From assembly GCA_945939115.1 (NCBI GenBank), contig CAMEVC010000012.1:1-64000 (forward strand): 64,000 nucleotides of DNA, in the 5' to 3' direction. The position numbers and the translations under genes were made by a program. Within the stretch, counting starts at the first letter, position 1. Each line of letters starts with the position of its first letter. The notes under the pieces were generated by a model. It was not told the DNA's origin and made no database searches. It worked only from the letters and a program-made list of their open reading frames with translations. This stretch comes from an uncultured Eubacterium sp. GTDB taxonomy: Bacteria > Bacillota > Clostridia > Lachnospirales > Lachnospiraceae. Positions 33,778 through 44,016 of this stretch are shown here, one piece after another.

Positions 33778-36594
33778 ATGTCAAAGACTAAATCGGTTTT
33801 AAGCAGATTATATAATAATATTAATTCCAGAAAATCAACATATTTTCTGGTTTATTCAGTTATTTTTCTTGTCCTTGCCATAGGTGTGTTTTCTTTTTAT
33901 TTCTTTACAGGAAAAACATTTATCTGGGAAGTGGATGGATGGGAACAGCATTATAAAGCACTTATATATTATTCAGAGTATTTGAGAGATTTTTTTAAGA
34001 ATATATTTGTTAATCATGATTTCTCCATCCGGCAGTGGGATTTTGCCATTGGAGAGGGCAGCGATGTGTTAGGAACTATGCATTATTATGTTATAGGCGA
34101 TCCATTTTCATTTTTCTGTTTTCTCTGTCCTGCCAGATATATGTATATATTCTATGAGCTGATGATACTGCTTAGAATCTATGTTGCAGGAATTATATTT
34201 TCATGCTTCTGCTTTTTTATGGGACATGACAGAAGGTTCGTTTTGCCGGGAACACTTGCTTATTCATTCTGTTACTGGGCAATATACAATGCGGTCAGAC
34301 ATCCGTTTTTCCTCAATCCCCTTGTGTTTTTCCCACTGCTTGTATACGGAATAGAGAAAATCCTGAAGAACCAGAGACCATACCTTTTTATAATTGCAGT
34401 TATGTTGTCTTCGCTCAGTAATTTTTATTTCTTCTATATGCTTGTATTTACTACTATAATTTATGTAGTGGCAAGGCTCGCTGTACTGTATGGCAGGAAT
34501 ATGAAACAGTGGGGGAAGACAATATTTAAAGCTGCAATATCATCTGTAACCGGTCTTATCATGTCTGGCGTTGTGTTTCTTCCAATGCTTTATTTCTTTA
34601 TGACAGACAGCAGGTTTAAATCACAGAATAAGTTCAGTCTTGTGTATCCTCTGTCTTATTATATGAAGCTGCCGGGGCTGTTTTCCATTGAGGGGGATAC
34701 CTTCTGGACATGTATGGGATTCGCGGTACCTGTACTTCTTGCAGTGCTTTTGATGTTTAAGACAAGGAAGAAATACAGGACATTGAAATTATATTTTATA
34801 ATCTGTGCTGTGATTATGATTATACCATTTTTTGGACAGGCCTTGAATGGATTCTCTTATATGTGCAACAGATGGATATATTCATTTGCAATGCTGTGTT
34901 CATATATTCTCGTATGCATGATGCCGAAACTGTTAAGTCTTGATAAGAAAGATAGGAAATATCTGCTGTTAATCCTGTTTATCTATCTGGCTCTGGGGTT
35001 ATGTATCAAGTTCTCGCGCAATTGGATATTCGTATATGTTGTTTTAATTGGAATTGCTCTTGTGTTTATCCTTTCATCAGAAAAGCTTAAGCCTGGTGGA
35101 AAGCTTGTGTCAGTTACTGCTGCGGTTATTATTACGGTACTTGGCAACGGAGTGTGGAAAAATGCTCCATTTGGAGATAACTATGCTGCACAGTGTGTCA
35201 GCGTAGATAAAGCCAGACAGGAAGTTTTAGGCGAGGATACTAGTCTTGTGATAGATTATGCAAATGTATCTGATGGGGAAATGTTAAGATATTCAGGTTC
35301 GGGACTTTCTTATAATTCCAACTGCATAAGCGGTATTTCTTCATCTAATATGTACTGGACGCTTATTAATTCATCAGTTTCCGGATACAGATATAACTCG
35401 GCGTTAAGACTGGATACATTACTGCCACACAAATACACAGGTTATGACGACAGAACATTTATGACAGAACTGTCTGGGGCGTCTTATTATATTGTACCTA
35501 AAAGCGGTGGACTTGTGCCTTACGGATACAGTTATGTGACAGAAAATGACAGATATATTCTTTATCATAACGATAACAGCCTGCCTCTGGGATATACCTA
35601 TGATAAGGCGGTAAGTGACAATGAATGGAACAATCTTTCTTATGCAGACAAACAGGAACTTATGATGTCTGCTGCCGTGATAAAAGGTCTTAATTCCAGT
35701 GAAAGCAATGCTTCTGATGTTAAATATACAAGTCAGAATGTCAAGTATACGGTAGAATTTGACCCGGAAAAGATTCAGCAGACAGGCAGGTCTTTCGCTG
35801 TAACCCAAAAGGGTGCCAGTGTGACATTTAAGTTTGATGGTCTTGAAAAGAGTGAAGTATATTTTAATATAAACGGTCTTGAGTATGACGGGGCATCAGA
35901 ATTCCAGTTATACTATGGAAAAGATAAATACGACCCTGAGGATATATATTCGAAGGAAAGATGGAAAAAACTTGACGTTTCAGAACGAAAACGGATATTC
36001 AGGAATTTTATATACTGGACTCAGAATATAAGTCAGGTAAAATTAGATATAACAGCATCCTCGGGTGTGAACAAGTTCATGAATTATTTCACTGACGATT
36101 ACAGCTATTACAGTGACCAGCATGATTTTATGGTTAATATGGGGTATTCGGATGAAAAAGTGACATCAATCACAGTTTCATTTGAAAAGCTTGGAGTGTA
36201 TTCTTTTGACAGTATTAATATAATATGCCAGCCTATGACAGGCTATGAGGAGAAGGTTAATGCACTGAAAGAGAATGTCATGACAGATGTTACATTTGCA
36301 ACCAATACCGTTACTGGTAAAATAAGTCTTGATGAGAGTAAATATCTGTGCATAACTGTGCCATATTCCAAAGGCTGGAAGGCTTATGTGGACGGGGAAA
36401 AGACAGAGGTGTATAATGCTAATGGCCAGTATATGGCTTTAAAGCTGGAGGCTGGCAAGCATAATATCAGACTGGTGTATAACACTCCGTTTCTGAAAGC
36501 GGGAGCAGTTTTATCGCTGTTTGGTATTGTGATTTTTATAGTGTATATTATTGTGTGGGAAAAACAAAACAGAAAGTTGAATGAGAGGAAATAA
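33778..36594 (+). CDS. YfhO-family polytopic membrane protein
   Basis: A ~938-residue protein with about 13 membrane helices in the first 480 residues, a large extracytoplasmic domain, and a final helix (GAVLSLFGIVIFIVYIIVW). The YfhO hallmarks are an early WEVDGWEQHYK and Asp/Glu loop, and the C-terminal YSKGWKAYVDGEKTEVYNANGQYMALKLEAGKH region. In other Firmicutes YfhO proteins act in glycosylation of lipoteichoic acid or other surface polymers; the substrate here is unknown. The start is uncertain: ATG 33778 has a weak AGAGAAG site, ATG 33751 has none. Confidence 0.85.
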   Translation: MSKTKSVLSRLYNNINSRKSTYFLVYSVIFLVLAIGVFSFYFFTGKTFIWEVDGWEQHYKALIYYSEYLRDFFKNIFVNHDFSIRQWDFAIGEGSDVLGTMHYYVIGDPFSFFCFLCPARYMYIFYELMILLRIYVAGIIFSCFCFFMGHDRRFVLPGTLAYSFCYWAIYNAVRHPFFLNPLVFFPLLVYGIEKILKNQRPYLFIIAVMLSSLSNFYFFYMLVFTTIIYVVARLAVLYGRNMKQWGKTIFKAAISSVTGLIMSGVVFLPMLYFFMTDSRFKSQNKFSLVYPLSYYMKLPGLFSIEGDTFWTCMGFAVPVLLAVLLMFKTRKKYRTLKLYFIICAVIMIIPFFGQALNGFSYMCNRWIYSFAMLCSYILVCMMPKLLSLDKKDRKYLLLILFIYLALGLCIKFSRNWIFVYVVLIGIALVFILSSEKLKPGGKLVSVTAAVIITVLGNGVWKNAPFGDNYAAQCVSVDKARQEVLGEDTSLVIDYANVSDGEMLRYSGSGLSYNSNCISGISSSNMYWTLINSSVSGYRYNSALRLDTLLPHKYTGYDDRTFMTELSGASYYIVPKSGGLVPYGYSYVTENDRYILYHNDNSLPLGYTYDKAVSDNEWNNLSYADKQELMMSAAVIKGLNSSESNASDVKYTSQNVKYTVEFDPEKIQQTGRSFAVTQKGASVTFKFDGLEKSEVYFNINGLEYDGASEFQLYYGKDKYDPEDIYSKERWKKLDVSERKRIFRNFIYWTQNISQVKLDITASSGVNKFMNYFTDDYSYYSDQHDFMVNMGYSDEKVTSITVSFEKLGVYSFDSINIICQPMTGYEEKVNALKENVMTDVTFATNTVTGKISLDESKYLCITVPYSKGWKAYVDGEKTEVYNANGQYMALKLEAGKHNIRLVYNTPFLKAGAVLSLFGIVIFIVYIIVWEKQNRKLNERK

Positions 36595-36596
36595 TT

Positions 36597-37895
36597 ATGT
36601 ACAGAGAAGTTTCAAAGCTGATAATATATGGCAATCATGAAGATACTATCCTTATGAAAATGTCCGAAATATTCAAAAGATTTGACAGGGATGAATCTAC
36701 TAACGACCAGCTCATAAGTGATATATATGAACAGATTAAGAGAATACTTGAGGTTGCGACAGACTATGGATTTGATAAGAATCTGTGGCATAATTATCTT
36801 ACATTCTATCTTATAACCAACGAGAATCCATTCAGCCTTACATGTGAGAAGGTAGGAGCTAATGATGGAAGTGTCAACAGATTTGCAAAGAACGATTTCA
36901 GGGTATTCATGAATCTGTTTAATTATGATTTTCGACCTGTTGAGGAAGCGTTGGGAATCAACTGCTTTTCGCTTATATCTGATTACAAAGCAATTGTCAA
37001 GAAGGAACTTATGTACAACAAGAATGTGAGTGAGAAGGTTCAGGCGCTCAGTCTTAAACTGGAGTCCGCAGAGAATGAGGATGAATTCTTTGAGTATGTA
37101 ACTGATTTCTATAAGGCATATGGTGTAGGAATGTTTGGATTAAACAAGGCATTCCGTGTAATCGGTAATGAGTCCGGTGTTACATTTACACCAATAAACA
37201 ATATGGATAAGGTTATGTTAGATGATCTTATAGGTTATGATATACAGAAAAAGAAGCTTGTTGAGAATACAGAGGCCTTTGTTCAGGGAAGAAAGGCTAA
37301 CAATGCACTGCTTTTTGGAGACAGCGGTACAGGTAAATCAACCTCTATCAAGGCAATTGTCAATGAATATTATGATCAGGGGCTTAGAATGATAGAGATA
37401 TATAAGCATCAGTTCAAGGATTTGTCCAATGTGATTGCAAGTATCAAGAACAGAAATTACAAGTTTATTATATATATGGATGATCTCTCATTTGAGGAAT
37501 TTGAGATAGAGTATAAGTTCTTAAAGGCTGTAATAGAGGGTGGCGTAGAGACTAAGCCTGATAATATACTTATATATGCTACATCTAACAGAAGACATCT
37601 GATTAAAGAGACATGGAATGACAGAAATGATATGGAGAGTAACAATGGTCTTCACAGGTCAGACACTATTGAGGAAAAACTGTCCCTTGTTAACAGATTT
37701 GGATGCCAGATATGCTATTCAAAGCCTTCACAGAAAGAATTCTTTGATATTGTTATAGGACTTGCGAGAAAGAACAATGTCAATATGACAGATGACCAGC
37801 TTATGGCGGAAGCGAACAAGTGGGAGTTAAGTCATGGCGGTATTTCAGGGAGAACAGCTCAACAGTTTATTAATTACTGTATGGGCAATTATTAA
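36597..37895 (+). CDS. DUF815 AAA-type ATPase
   Basis: A 432-residue protein. The N-terminal ~190 residues are helical and unassigned. The C-terminal ATPase has Walker A GDSGTGKST at residues 241-249 and Walker B-like FIIYMDDLSFEEFE near residue 290, followed by ATSNRRHLIKE (sensor region). This matches the DUF815 family of small AAA ATPases, whose role is unknown. The start is ATG 36597 behind GAGGAAAT, two bases after the YfhO gene. It precedes ruvAB. Confidence 0.85.
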   Translation: MYREVSKLIIYGNHEDTILMKMSEIFKRFDRDESTNDQLISDIYEQIKRILEVATDYGFDKNLWHNYLTFYLITNENPFSLTCEKVGANDGSVNRFAKNDFRVFMNLFNYDFRPVEEALGINCFSLISDYKAIVKKELMYNKNVSEKVQALSLKLESAENEDEFFEYVTDFYKAYGVGMFGLNKAFRVIGNESGVTFTPINNMDKVMLDDLIGYDIQKKKLVENTEAFVQGRKANNALLFGDSGTGKSTSIKAIVNEYYDQGLRMIEIYKHQFKDLSNVIASIKNRNYKFIIYMDDLSFEEFEIEYKFLKAVIEGGVETKPDNILIYATSNRRHLIKETWNDRNDMESNNGLHRSDTIEEKLSLVNRFGCQICYSKPSQKEFFDIVIGLARKNNVNMTDDQLMAEANKWELSHGGISGRTAQQFINYCMGNY

Positions 37896-37909
37896 GTAGG
37901 AGAAAAGGA

Positions 37910-38527
37910 ATGATATCATACATAAAAGGTGAACTTACAGAGATTCTTTCAGACTTGATTGTTGTGGAAACCGGAGGAGTCGGGTATAATATTTTCGTGC
38001 CGGTATCTGTGATTGATGGGCTTCCGTCAATAGGTGACGAGATTAAGATATATACATACCTCAATGTTAAAGAAGATGAGATGAGCCTGTTCGGATTCCT
38101 TACAAGGGATGATCTCAATATGTTCAAAATGCTTATCAGTGTCAACGGAATCGGCCCTAAGGTTGCTATTGGTGCATTGTCTAATATATCTTCAGATGAT
38201 TTAAGATTTGCTGTTCTGTCAGATGATGTTGCCGCTATTAAGGCACTTCCGGGCATCGGACCTAAGACGGCTCAGAAGCTTATTATTGAACTTAAGGATA
38301 AGTTAAAGCTTGATGAGGTATTTGAGTCTGCGTTAGCTAAGAATGCAGTTAAGAACAACGCATCCAATAATGTAATGCTTATAAGAAATGATGCTGTTGA
38401 GGCACTTGTATCTCTTGGATATTCAAGCACAGATGCGCTTAATGCAGTAAAAGCTGTTAAAGATATTGAGAATAAAGACTCAGAGACGGTTCTTAAAGAG
38501 GCATTAAAGAATCTGGCTATATTCTGA
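37910..38527 (+). CDS. ruvA: Holliday junction branch migration protein RuvA
   Basis: A 205-residue DNA-binding subunit that targets RuvB to Holliday junctions. It has the OB-fold N-terminal domain (MISYIKGELTEI), two helix-hairpin-helix motifs (LISVNGIGPKVAIGAL and LPGIGPKTAQKLIIELK), and the C-terminal RuvB-binding domain (EALVSLGYSSTDALNAV). It is adjacent to ruvB. Confidence 0.96.
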   Translation: MISYIKGELTEILSDLIVVETGGVGYNIFVPVSVIDGLPSIGDEIKIYTYLNVKEDEMSLFGFLTRDDLNMFKMLISVNGIGPKVAIGALSNISSDDLRFAVLSDDVAAIKALPGIGPKTAQKLIIELKDKLKLDEVFESALAKNAVKNNASNNVMLIRNDAVEALVSLGYSSTDALNAVKAVKDIENKDSETVLKEALKNLAIF

Positions 38528-38566
38528 TAATGTTATGAAGAAGAATGAAAAGAAATGAGGAGTAAT

Positions 38567-39586
38567 ATGGAGAAAAGAATTATTTCAACGCAGATAACTG
38601 AAGAAGATTATGGTATTGAAAGTTCTTTAAGACCATTGACTCTTGATGATTACGTTGGGCAGAATAAAGTAAAAAGCAATTTAAAGGTATATATTGAGGC
38701 TGCAAAGGAGCGTCAGGAGGCACTTGACCATGTGCTTTTTTACGGACCGCCGGGACTTGGAAAAACCACTCTCGCAGGGATTATTGCCAACGAGATGGGA
38801 GTGAATATTAAAGTTACCTCCGGACCTGCAATTGAGAAGCCTGGAGATATGGCCGCCATACTTAATAATCTGAGTGAGGGTGACATATTGTTTGTGGATG
38901 AGATACACAGGCTTAACAGGCAGGTAGAGGAAGTCCTTTATCCTGCCATGGAAGATTATAAGATTGATATAATGATTGGCAAGGGTGCAACGGCGAGGTC
39001 GATAAGACTTGATCTTCCACAGTTTACACTTATCGGAGCGACCACGAGAGCCGGGCTTTTATCGGCTCCATTAAGAGACCGTTTCGGGGTGGTAAGCCAT
39101 ATGGAATTCTACACTGTACCCGAACTTGAAAAGATTATTATCCGTTCAGCAGGTGTTTTGAATGTTGATATTGATTCAGAGGGGGCACATGAACTTGCAA
39201 GACGTTCAAGAGGAACTCCGAGACTGGCAAACAGGCTTTTAAAGCGGGTAAGGGACTTTGCACAGGTAAAGTATAACGGACATATTACCAGGGATGTTGC
39301 AGATTATGCGCTTAATCTGCTTGATGTTGACAGAGAGGGCTTAGACAGAAATGACCGCCTGATATTATCGACAATCATAGATAAGTTTGATGGCGGGCCT
39401 GTGGGAATTGAAACACTGGCGGCTTCAATCGGTGAGGATTCAGGCACATTAGAAGATGTTTACGAACCATATCTTATTCAGAACGGATATATCAACAGAA
39501 CACCAAGGGGAAGAGTGGCAGCTAAAGCGGCTTATGATAATCTTGGAAAGTTATATAATGATAAGCATAATAAACATAATATTTGA
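38567..39586 (+). CDS. ruvB: Holliday junction helicase RuvB
   Basis: A 339-residue AAA+ motor of branch migration. Walker A is [13 protein letters not shown], Walker B is [12 protein letters not shown], sensor 1 is [20 protein letters not shown] (the arginine finger region), and the C-terminal winged helix ends with [12 protein letters not shown]. The start is ATG 38567 with GAGGAG five bases upstream. The in-frame ATG at 38555 overlaps that site. Confidence 0.96.
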   Translation: MEKRIISTQITEEDYGIESSLRPLTLDDYVGQNKVKSNLKVYIEAAKERQEALDHVLFYGPPGLGKTTLAGIIANEMGVNIKVTSGPAIEKPGDMAAILNNLSEGDILFVDEIHRLNRQVEEVLYPAMEDYKIDIMIGKGATARSIRLDLPQFTLIGATTRAGLLSAPLRDRFGVVSHMEFYTVPELEKIIIRSAGVLNVDIDSEGAHELARRSRGTPRLANRLLKRVRDFAQVKYNGHITRDVADYALNLLDVDREGLDRNDRLILSTIIDKFDGGPVGIETLAASIGEDSGTLEDVYEPYLIQNGYINRTPRGRVAAKAAYDNLGKLYNDKHNKHNI

Positions 39587-39658
39587 ACATTTAAGTTGAA
39601 TAAAATGTTTAATTATTATATAATTAATATGTTTATTTCTATACAACGGAGGGGACTT

Positions 39659-40066
39659 ATGTCATCAAAGAATACTACAGAGGTAATTCTTGGAGGTAAG
39701 GTGTTTAAGCTCAGCGGATATGAGAGCGAAGAGTATCTTCAGAGAGTTGCATCATACATTAACAATAAGCTTACTGAATTCAACAAGGATGATAATTACA
39801 GACGCATGTCTGCAGAATTTAGAACTAATCTTATGTACCTTAATATTGCAGATGATTATTTTAAGGCGAAGAAGCTTGGCGACAGTCTTTCTCTTGAGAT
39901 AGAAAGTAAGGATAAGGAAATATATGACCTGAAGCATGAACTTATTGCAGCTCAGATTAAAGCGGAGAGTTCTGCTAAGGAGATTAAGGAACTTAAGAGT
40001 GAGATAACAAAGTACCAGAAGAATATTGTTAAGCTTGAAACAGAACTTAACGATTCAAAGAAATAA
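39659..40066 (+). CDS. zapA: Cell division protein ZapA
   Basis: A 135-residue FtsZ-ring-associated protein. The N-terminal ZapA domain (VILGGKVFKLSGYESEEYLQRVASYIN) is followed by a long coiled coil (residues ~70-135). The start is ATG 39659 behind ACGGAGGGG; the longer open frame from 39596 has no ribosome binding site at its start. A terminator follows. Confidence 0.88.
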   Translation: MSSKNTTEVILGGKVFKLSGYESEEYLQRVASYINNKLTEFNKDDNYRRMSAEFRTNLMYLNIADDYFKAKKLGDSLSLEIESKDKEIYDLKHELIAAQIKAESSAKEIKELKSEITKYQKNIVKLETELNDSKK

Positions 40067-40072
40067 TTACCG

Positions 40073-40103
40073 GCTGTTGCAATATATTTGCAGCAGCTTT
40101 TTT
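40073..40103 (+). terminator. Terminator of zapA
   Basis: GCTGTTGCAA (40073-40082) pairs with TTGCAGCAGC (40088-40097), one G-U pair, with T6 after it. Confidence 0.8.
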
Positions 40104-40171
40104 ATACAGGTCTGATTATATTCAGATATAAGTATGCGAAAGTGTCAGCATGGCGTAAAAGGCGGTTTTAT

Positions 40172-42616
40172 ATGGTTAATAAAAGGAAAACAAGTGTTGA
40201 AGTATTAGCCCCGGCGGGGTCTTTTGATATTATGAAGGCTGTGGTGGCTGCGGGAGCTGACGCAGTATATCTTGGCGGTAATATGTTCGGAGCGAGGGCA
40301 TTTGCCAATAATTTCAACACAGAAGAGCTGATTGAAGCAATTGAATATGCTCATTTATTCGGCAGAAAGATATATTTAACAGTGAACACCCTGCTTAAGC
40401 AGAATGAGATAGAGAATAGTCTTGTGAACTATCTTATTCCTTTCTATGAAGCGGGGCTTGATGCTGTAATTGTGCAGGATCTGGGGGTACTTAAGCTTAT
40501 TAAGGAACATTTTCCGGATATGGACATACATGCCAGCACGCAGATGACCCAGACCGGGCTGTATGGCAGCAGGCTGTTAAAGGAACTTGGAGTTTCAAGA
40601 ATTGTCACTTCAAGGGAGATGACACTCTCGGAGATAAAACAGCTTAATGACGGACTTGATGTTGAAATTGAAAGCTTTGTACATGGAGCACTCTGTTACT
40701 GCTATTCCGGACAATGTCTTCTGAGCAGCTTTAACGGTGGAAGAAGCGGGAACAGGGGAAGGTGTGCCCAGCCATGCAGAATGCCATATGATGTATATGA
40801 CAGAGGAAGGGTTATTAACGATAAAAAACACAAATATGCATTAAGTCCTAAAGATATGTGTGCATTGGACATCCTTCCTGATGTTATTGAAAGTGGAGTG
40901 TACTCTCTTAAGATTGAGGGACGCATGAAGAACGTAACCTATGCCTCAATGGTAACATCGGTATACCGCAAATACGTTGATATGTATCTTGAGAGAGGTA
41001 GAGACGGATATAAGGTGGATGAAAATGATATCAATGACCTTATGGATATATATAACAGAGGTGCGTTTACAAGTGGATATTATAATGAGGAAAAGGGCAG
41101 GAAGATGATGTCCTGTTCTCGTCCTAATCATATGGGAACGGAGTGCCTCAGGGTTATGTCTAATAATTCAGGCAGAATTACATTTGTGGTATTGAGAGAT
41201 ATTAACAGAGGGGATGTTTTCGAGATTGATAAGGAACATTCCTTTGAAAGCGGCATGGATGTTTCAAAAGGGGGAGTTTTGTCAGTTAATCTTCCAAAGA
41301 AGTATCCTTTATATCCGGGGCGCATAATTTGCAGAATGAATAATTCGAGAATTAAAGGGTATGTTGAAGAACACTTTGTGGGCAGTAAACCGGAATTAAA
41401 GGTGAATATGTGCCTTCTGGTAAAGAAAGGGCAGCCGTTAACTATCAAGGCTTACTATGAGAATGAAGTAATATGCATTGAGGGAGAAAAGGTTGAAGAA
41501 GCACGCAATATTCCGGCAGATAAGGATAATATAGTTAAGAATTTAAAAAAGACTGGTGAAACCTGCTTTATAACAGATGATGTGAATGTGGAGCTTGACC
41601 CGGATGTATTTGTTCCGGTGGGCTGGATAAAGGATTTAAGGCGAAGGGCATTGGAACAGCTTGAAGGCATTTTACGCAAATCAGGGCAAAGAAGGTATTC
41701 CGGTGTTATAACAGGAATTTCGCCGGATGAGCGGATTGAAAGTGTCGGGGAAAAAGAGAATGGCAAAGTGTCTGAGAGTCCGGAATATATCGGGAACAGA
41801 AAGACTGTGTATCTTCATAATCTTAATTATATTGATATAGTGGCAGAAAGAAGTGATGTGGATTCTGTTTATCTTGATTATAAGATTATGTATTTTAATG
41901 AGGTGGATTATATAACAGGCAAAGTCCATAACTGTACATTGGCAGGTAAAAATGTATACGCTGTGCTTCCTCATGTATTAAAGTCTGAGGATTACGATAA
42001 GTTTAGAAACCTCATATTACAGCTTCTTTCCTGTGAAATAACCGGATTTGTGTGCAGGAATATTGAACAGATTGGATTTTTAAGTGAGCTGTTTAAAGAG
42101 GGAGAGGCTGTATGCTGCGCAGCCGGTAATGGCGTTCATATAGTTACGGACAGTGGTTTGTACGTGTTTAACACATATGCGGTAGAAGAACTGGAAACTC
42201 TCTGCGATAATGCGGGGGTTATTGTGGATAGAATGACACTGCCTCTTGAGCTTACGAAGAAAGAAATGTTGTGTGTTAACAACGCTCCAATGGAGCTTAT
42301 AGTGTATGGGAAAGTGCCTCTGATGATATCAAATCAGTGTGTGAGAAAGACATATGACATATGTGACGGAAAATGGGGAAGAGTTGAACTTGAAAACTCT
42401 AAAGGTGAAATATATTCAGTCAAAAGTATGTGCGGGTTCTGTTACAGCCTTATGGAAGGGAAAACGCTTAATCTCATGGGAGAGAATCTTAAGGACTTTA
42501 AGGGATGTACATTTCGTTATGAATTTGACGAAGAGAGTGCAGATGATATACAATCAGTTCTGGACGGCAGAATAGAGGGTGGATATACCGGACACTTTCA
42601 TAAAGCTGTTGATTAG
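40172..42616 (+). CDS. U32-family peptidase/tRNA- or rRNA-hydroxylation-type protein
   Basis: An 814-residue member of the U32 family. The N-terminal U32 domain has VEVLAPAGSFDIMKAVVAAGADAVYLGG, the Cys-rich HGALCYCYSGQCLLSSF and GRCAQPCR motifs, and LKIEGRMK. A DUF3656-type middle and a second barrel-like C-terminal half follow. Homologues TrhP and RlhA in E. coli are needed for hydroxylation of tRNA or 23S rRNA, so an RNA-modification role is more likely than proteolysis. The start is ATG 40172, with AAGGCGG upstream; the longer frame from 40088 begins inside the zapA terminator. Confidence 0.88.
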   Translation: MVNKRKTSVEVLAPAGSFDIMKAVVAAGADAVYLGGNMFGARAFANNFNTEELIEAIEYAHLFGRKIYLTVNTLLKQNEIENSLVNYLIPFYEAGLDAVIVQDLGVLKLIKEHFPDMDIHASTQMTQTGLYGSRLLKELGVSRIVTSREMTLSEIKQLNDGLDVEIESFVHGALCYCYSGQCLLSSFNGGRSGNRGRCAQPCRMPYDVYDRGRVINDKKHKYALSPKDMCALDILPDVIESGVYSLKIEGRMKNVTYASMVTSVYRKYVDMYLERGRDGYKVDENDINDLMDIYNRGAFTSGYYNEEKGRKMMSCSRPNHMGTECLRVMSNNSGRITFVVLRDINRGDVFEIDKEHSFESGMDVSKGGVLSVNLPKKYPLYPGRIICRMNNSRIKGYVEEHFVGSKPELKVNMCLLVKKGQPLTIKAYYENEVICIEGEKVEEARNIPADKDNIVKNLKKTGETCFITDDVNVELDPDVFVPVGWIKDLRRRALEQLEGILRKSGQRRYSGVITGISPDERIESVGEKENGKVSESPEYIGNRKTVYLHNLNYIDIVAERSDVDSVYLDYKIMYFNEVDYITGKVHNCTLAGKNVYAVLPHVLKSEDYDKFRNLILQLLSCEITGFVCRNIEQIGFLSELFKEGEAVCCAAGNGVHIVTDSGLYVFNTYAVEELETLCDNAGVIVDRMTLPLELTKKEMLCVNNAPMELIVYGKVPLMISNQCVRKTYDICDGKWGRVELENSKGEIYSVKSMCGFCYSLMEGKTLNLMGENLKDFKGCTFRYEFDEESADDIQSVLDGRIEGGYTGHFHKAVD

Positions 42617-42651
42617 ACAGGAATGTGTGATAAGACTAAAGGAGACAGGCT

Positions 42652-44016
42652 ATGCAGTCGGTGTTTATAGAACTTACTAAATATATTTTTGCTTTCCTTA
42701 TGGCGTTTTATGTGCTGTCCGCATACAGAGGGGCAATAATCCACAGAGAGGAGAAGCGCAAAGGAATATATTTTCAGCAGTATATTATTATATTCCTGAT
42801 ACATTTTCTTGGATATTATGTCCTGTACATTATAAAAGAGGATGTACGTTTTATAGGATTTTATTTCGTCCAGCTTATATATCTGGTTATTGTTATTGCA
42901 TTTTACTATATTCTTTATCCGAAGGCGTCACGGCTTTTAGTCAATAATATGTGCATGCTTATGGCTGCGGGATTTATTATGATTGCAAGGCTTAATTATG
43001 ACAAATGTGTCAGACAGTTTGTGATTGCAGTGATAGGTACAGTGATTATGTTCCTTGTTCCATGGCTGTTAAAAGCAGTCAGGAGCTTCAGGAATTTTGG
43101 CTGGCTGTACTGTATTGCAGGTCTTGCGCTTCTGTGCGCTGTGCTTCTTGGCAATAAGGTCTATGGAGCTAACTTAACGCTCACAGTGGGACCTATATCG
43201 GTTCAGCCGGCAGAATTTGTTAAGATTTTGTATGTAATGTTTATTGCAGCTATGTTTAATAAGTCAACAACATTTAAGCAGACCTGTATCGTTACTTTTT
43301 TTGCAGCACTGCATGTAATTATTCTTGTGCTGTCAACTGACCTTGGAGCCGCACTTATATTTTTTATTGTTTATATCGCAATGCTTTATACAGCTACAAG
43401 GAAGATTACATATGCGGGAGCGGGGCTGCTTGCCGGAGCTGTGGCATCCGTGGGAGCATATAAGCTTTTTGCTCATGTAAGGGCAAGAGTTACTGTCTGG
43501 AGGAATCCATGGGAGTATATAGATAACAGCGGATATCAGATATGCCAGTCTCTCTTTGCTATAGGTATGGGTTCATGGTTTGGATATGGCTTATGTCAGG
43601 GAATGCCGGATAAGATACCTGTTGCAGAGAAGGATTTTATGTTTTCTGCAATTACAGAAGAATTTGGCCTGATTTTTTCTATTTCATTATTTTTAGTTTG
43701 TCTTAATAATCTTATTCTTATGATGAATATTGCCTCAAGATGCAAGACACTGTTTTATCGTCTTGTAGCTGTCGGGCTTGGAGTTACATATGGAGTACAG
43801 GTATTTCTGACGGTGGGAGGAGCTGTCAAGTTTATACCTATGACAGGAGTTACTCTTCCGTTTGTGAGCTACGGAGGAAGTTCGATATTAAGCTCACTTA
43901 TAATGTTTGCTCTTATTAATGGAATGTATAACATGAGACAGGACGAAGGTGACAGGAAAGATGGCAGAAAACAAAAAACAGCGCAGCCAAAGAAAAAAGA
44001 AAAGAATACAAAGTGA
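42652..44016 (+). CDS. FtsW/RodA/SpoVE-family glycan polymerase
   Basis: A 454-residue SEDS protein with about ten membrane helices. It polymerises lipid II into peptidoglycan. Family motifs are GPISVQPAEFVKILYVMF, LSTDLGAALIFF, the long loop with NPWEYIDNSGYQICQSLFAIG, and TGVTLPFVSYGGSSILSS. It overlaps the penicillin-binding protein gene by 56 bases, so the two act as a polymerase-transpeptidase pair. The start is ATG 42652 behind AAGGAGA. Whether it serves division, elongation or sporulation cannot be read from the sequence. Confidence 0.92.
   Translation: MQSVFIELTKYIFAFLMAFYVLSAYRGAIIHREEKRKGIYFQQYIIIFLIHFLGYYVLYIIKEDVRFIGFYFVQLIYLVIVIAFYYILYPKASRLLVNNMCMLMAAGFIMIARLNYDKCVRQFVIAVIGTVIMFLVPWLLKAVRSFRNFGWLYCIAGLALLCAVLLGNKVYGANLTLTVGPISVQPAEFVKILYVMFIAAMFNKSTTFKQTCIVTFFAALHVIILVLSTDLGAALIFFIVYIAMLYTATRKITYAGAGLLAGAVASVGAYKLFAHVRARVTVWRNPWEYIDNSGYQICQSLFAIGMGSWFGYGLCQGMPDKIPVAEKDFMFSAITEEFGLIFSISLFLVCLNNLILMMNIASRCKTLFYRLVAVGLGVTYGVQVFLTVGGAVKFIPMTGVTLPFVSYGGSSILSSLIMFALINGMYNMRQDEGDRKDGRKQKTAQPKKKEKNTK

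Noticed and set aside
40088..40171. N-terminal extension of the U32 gene
   Set aside because: The extension begins inside the zapA terminator hairpin and has no ribosome binding site. The family's usual N-terminus starts just after ATG 40172.
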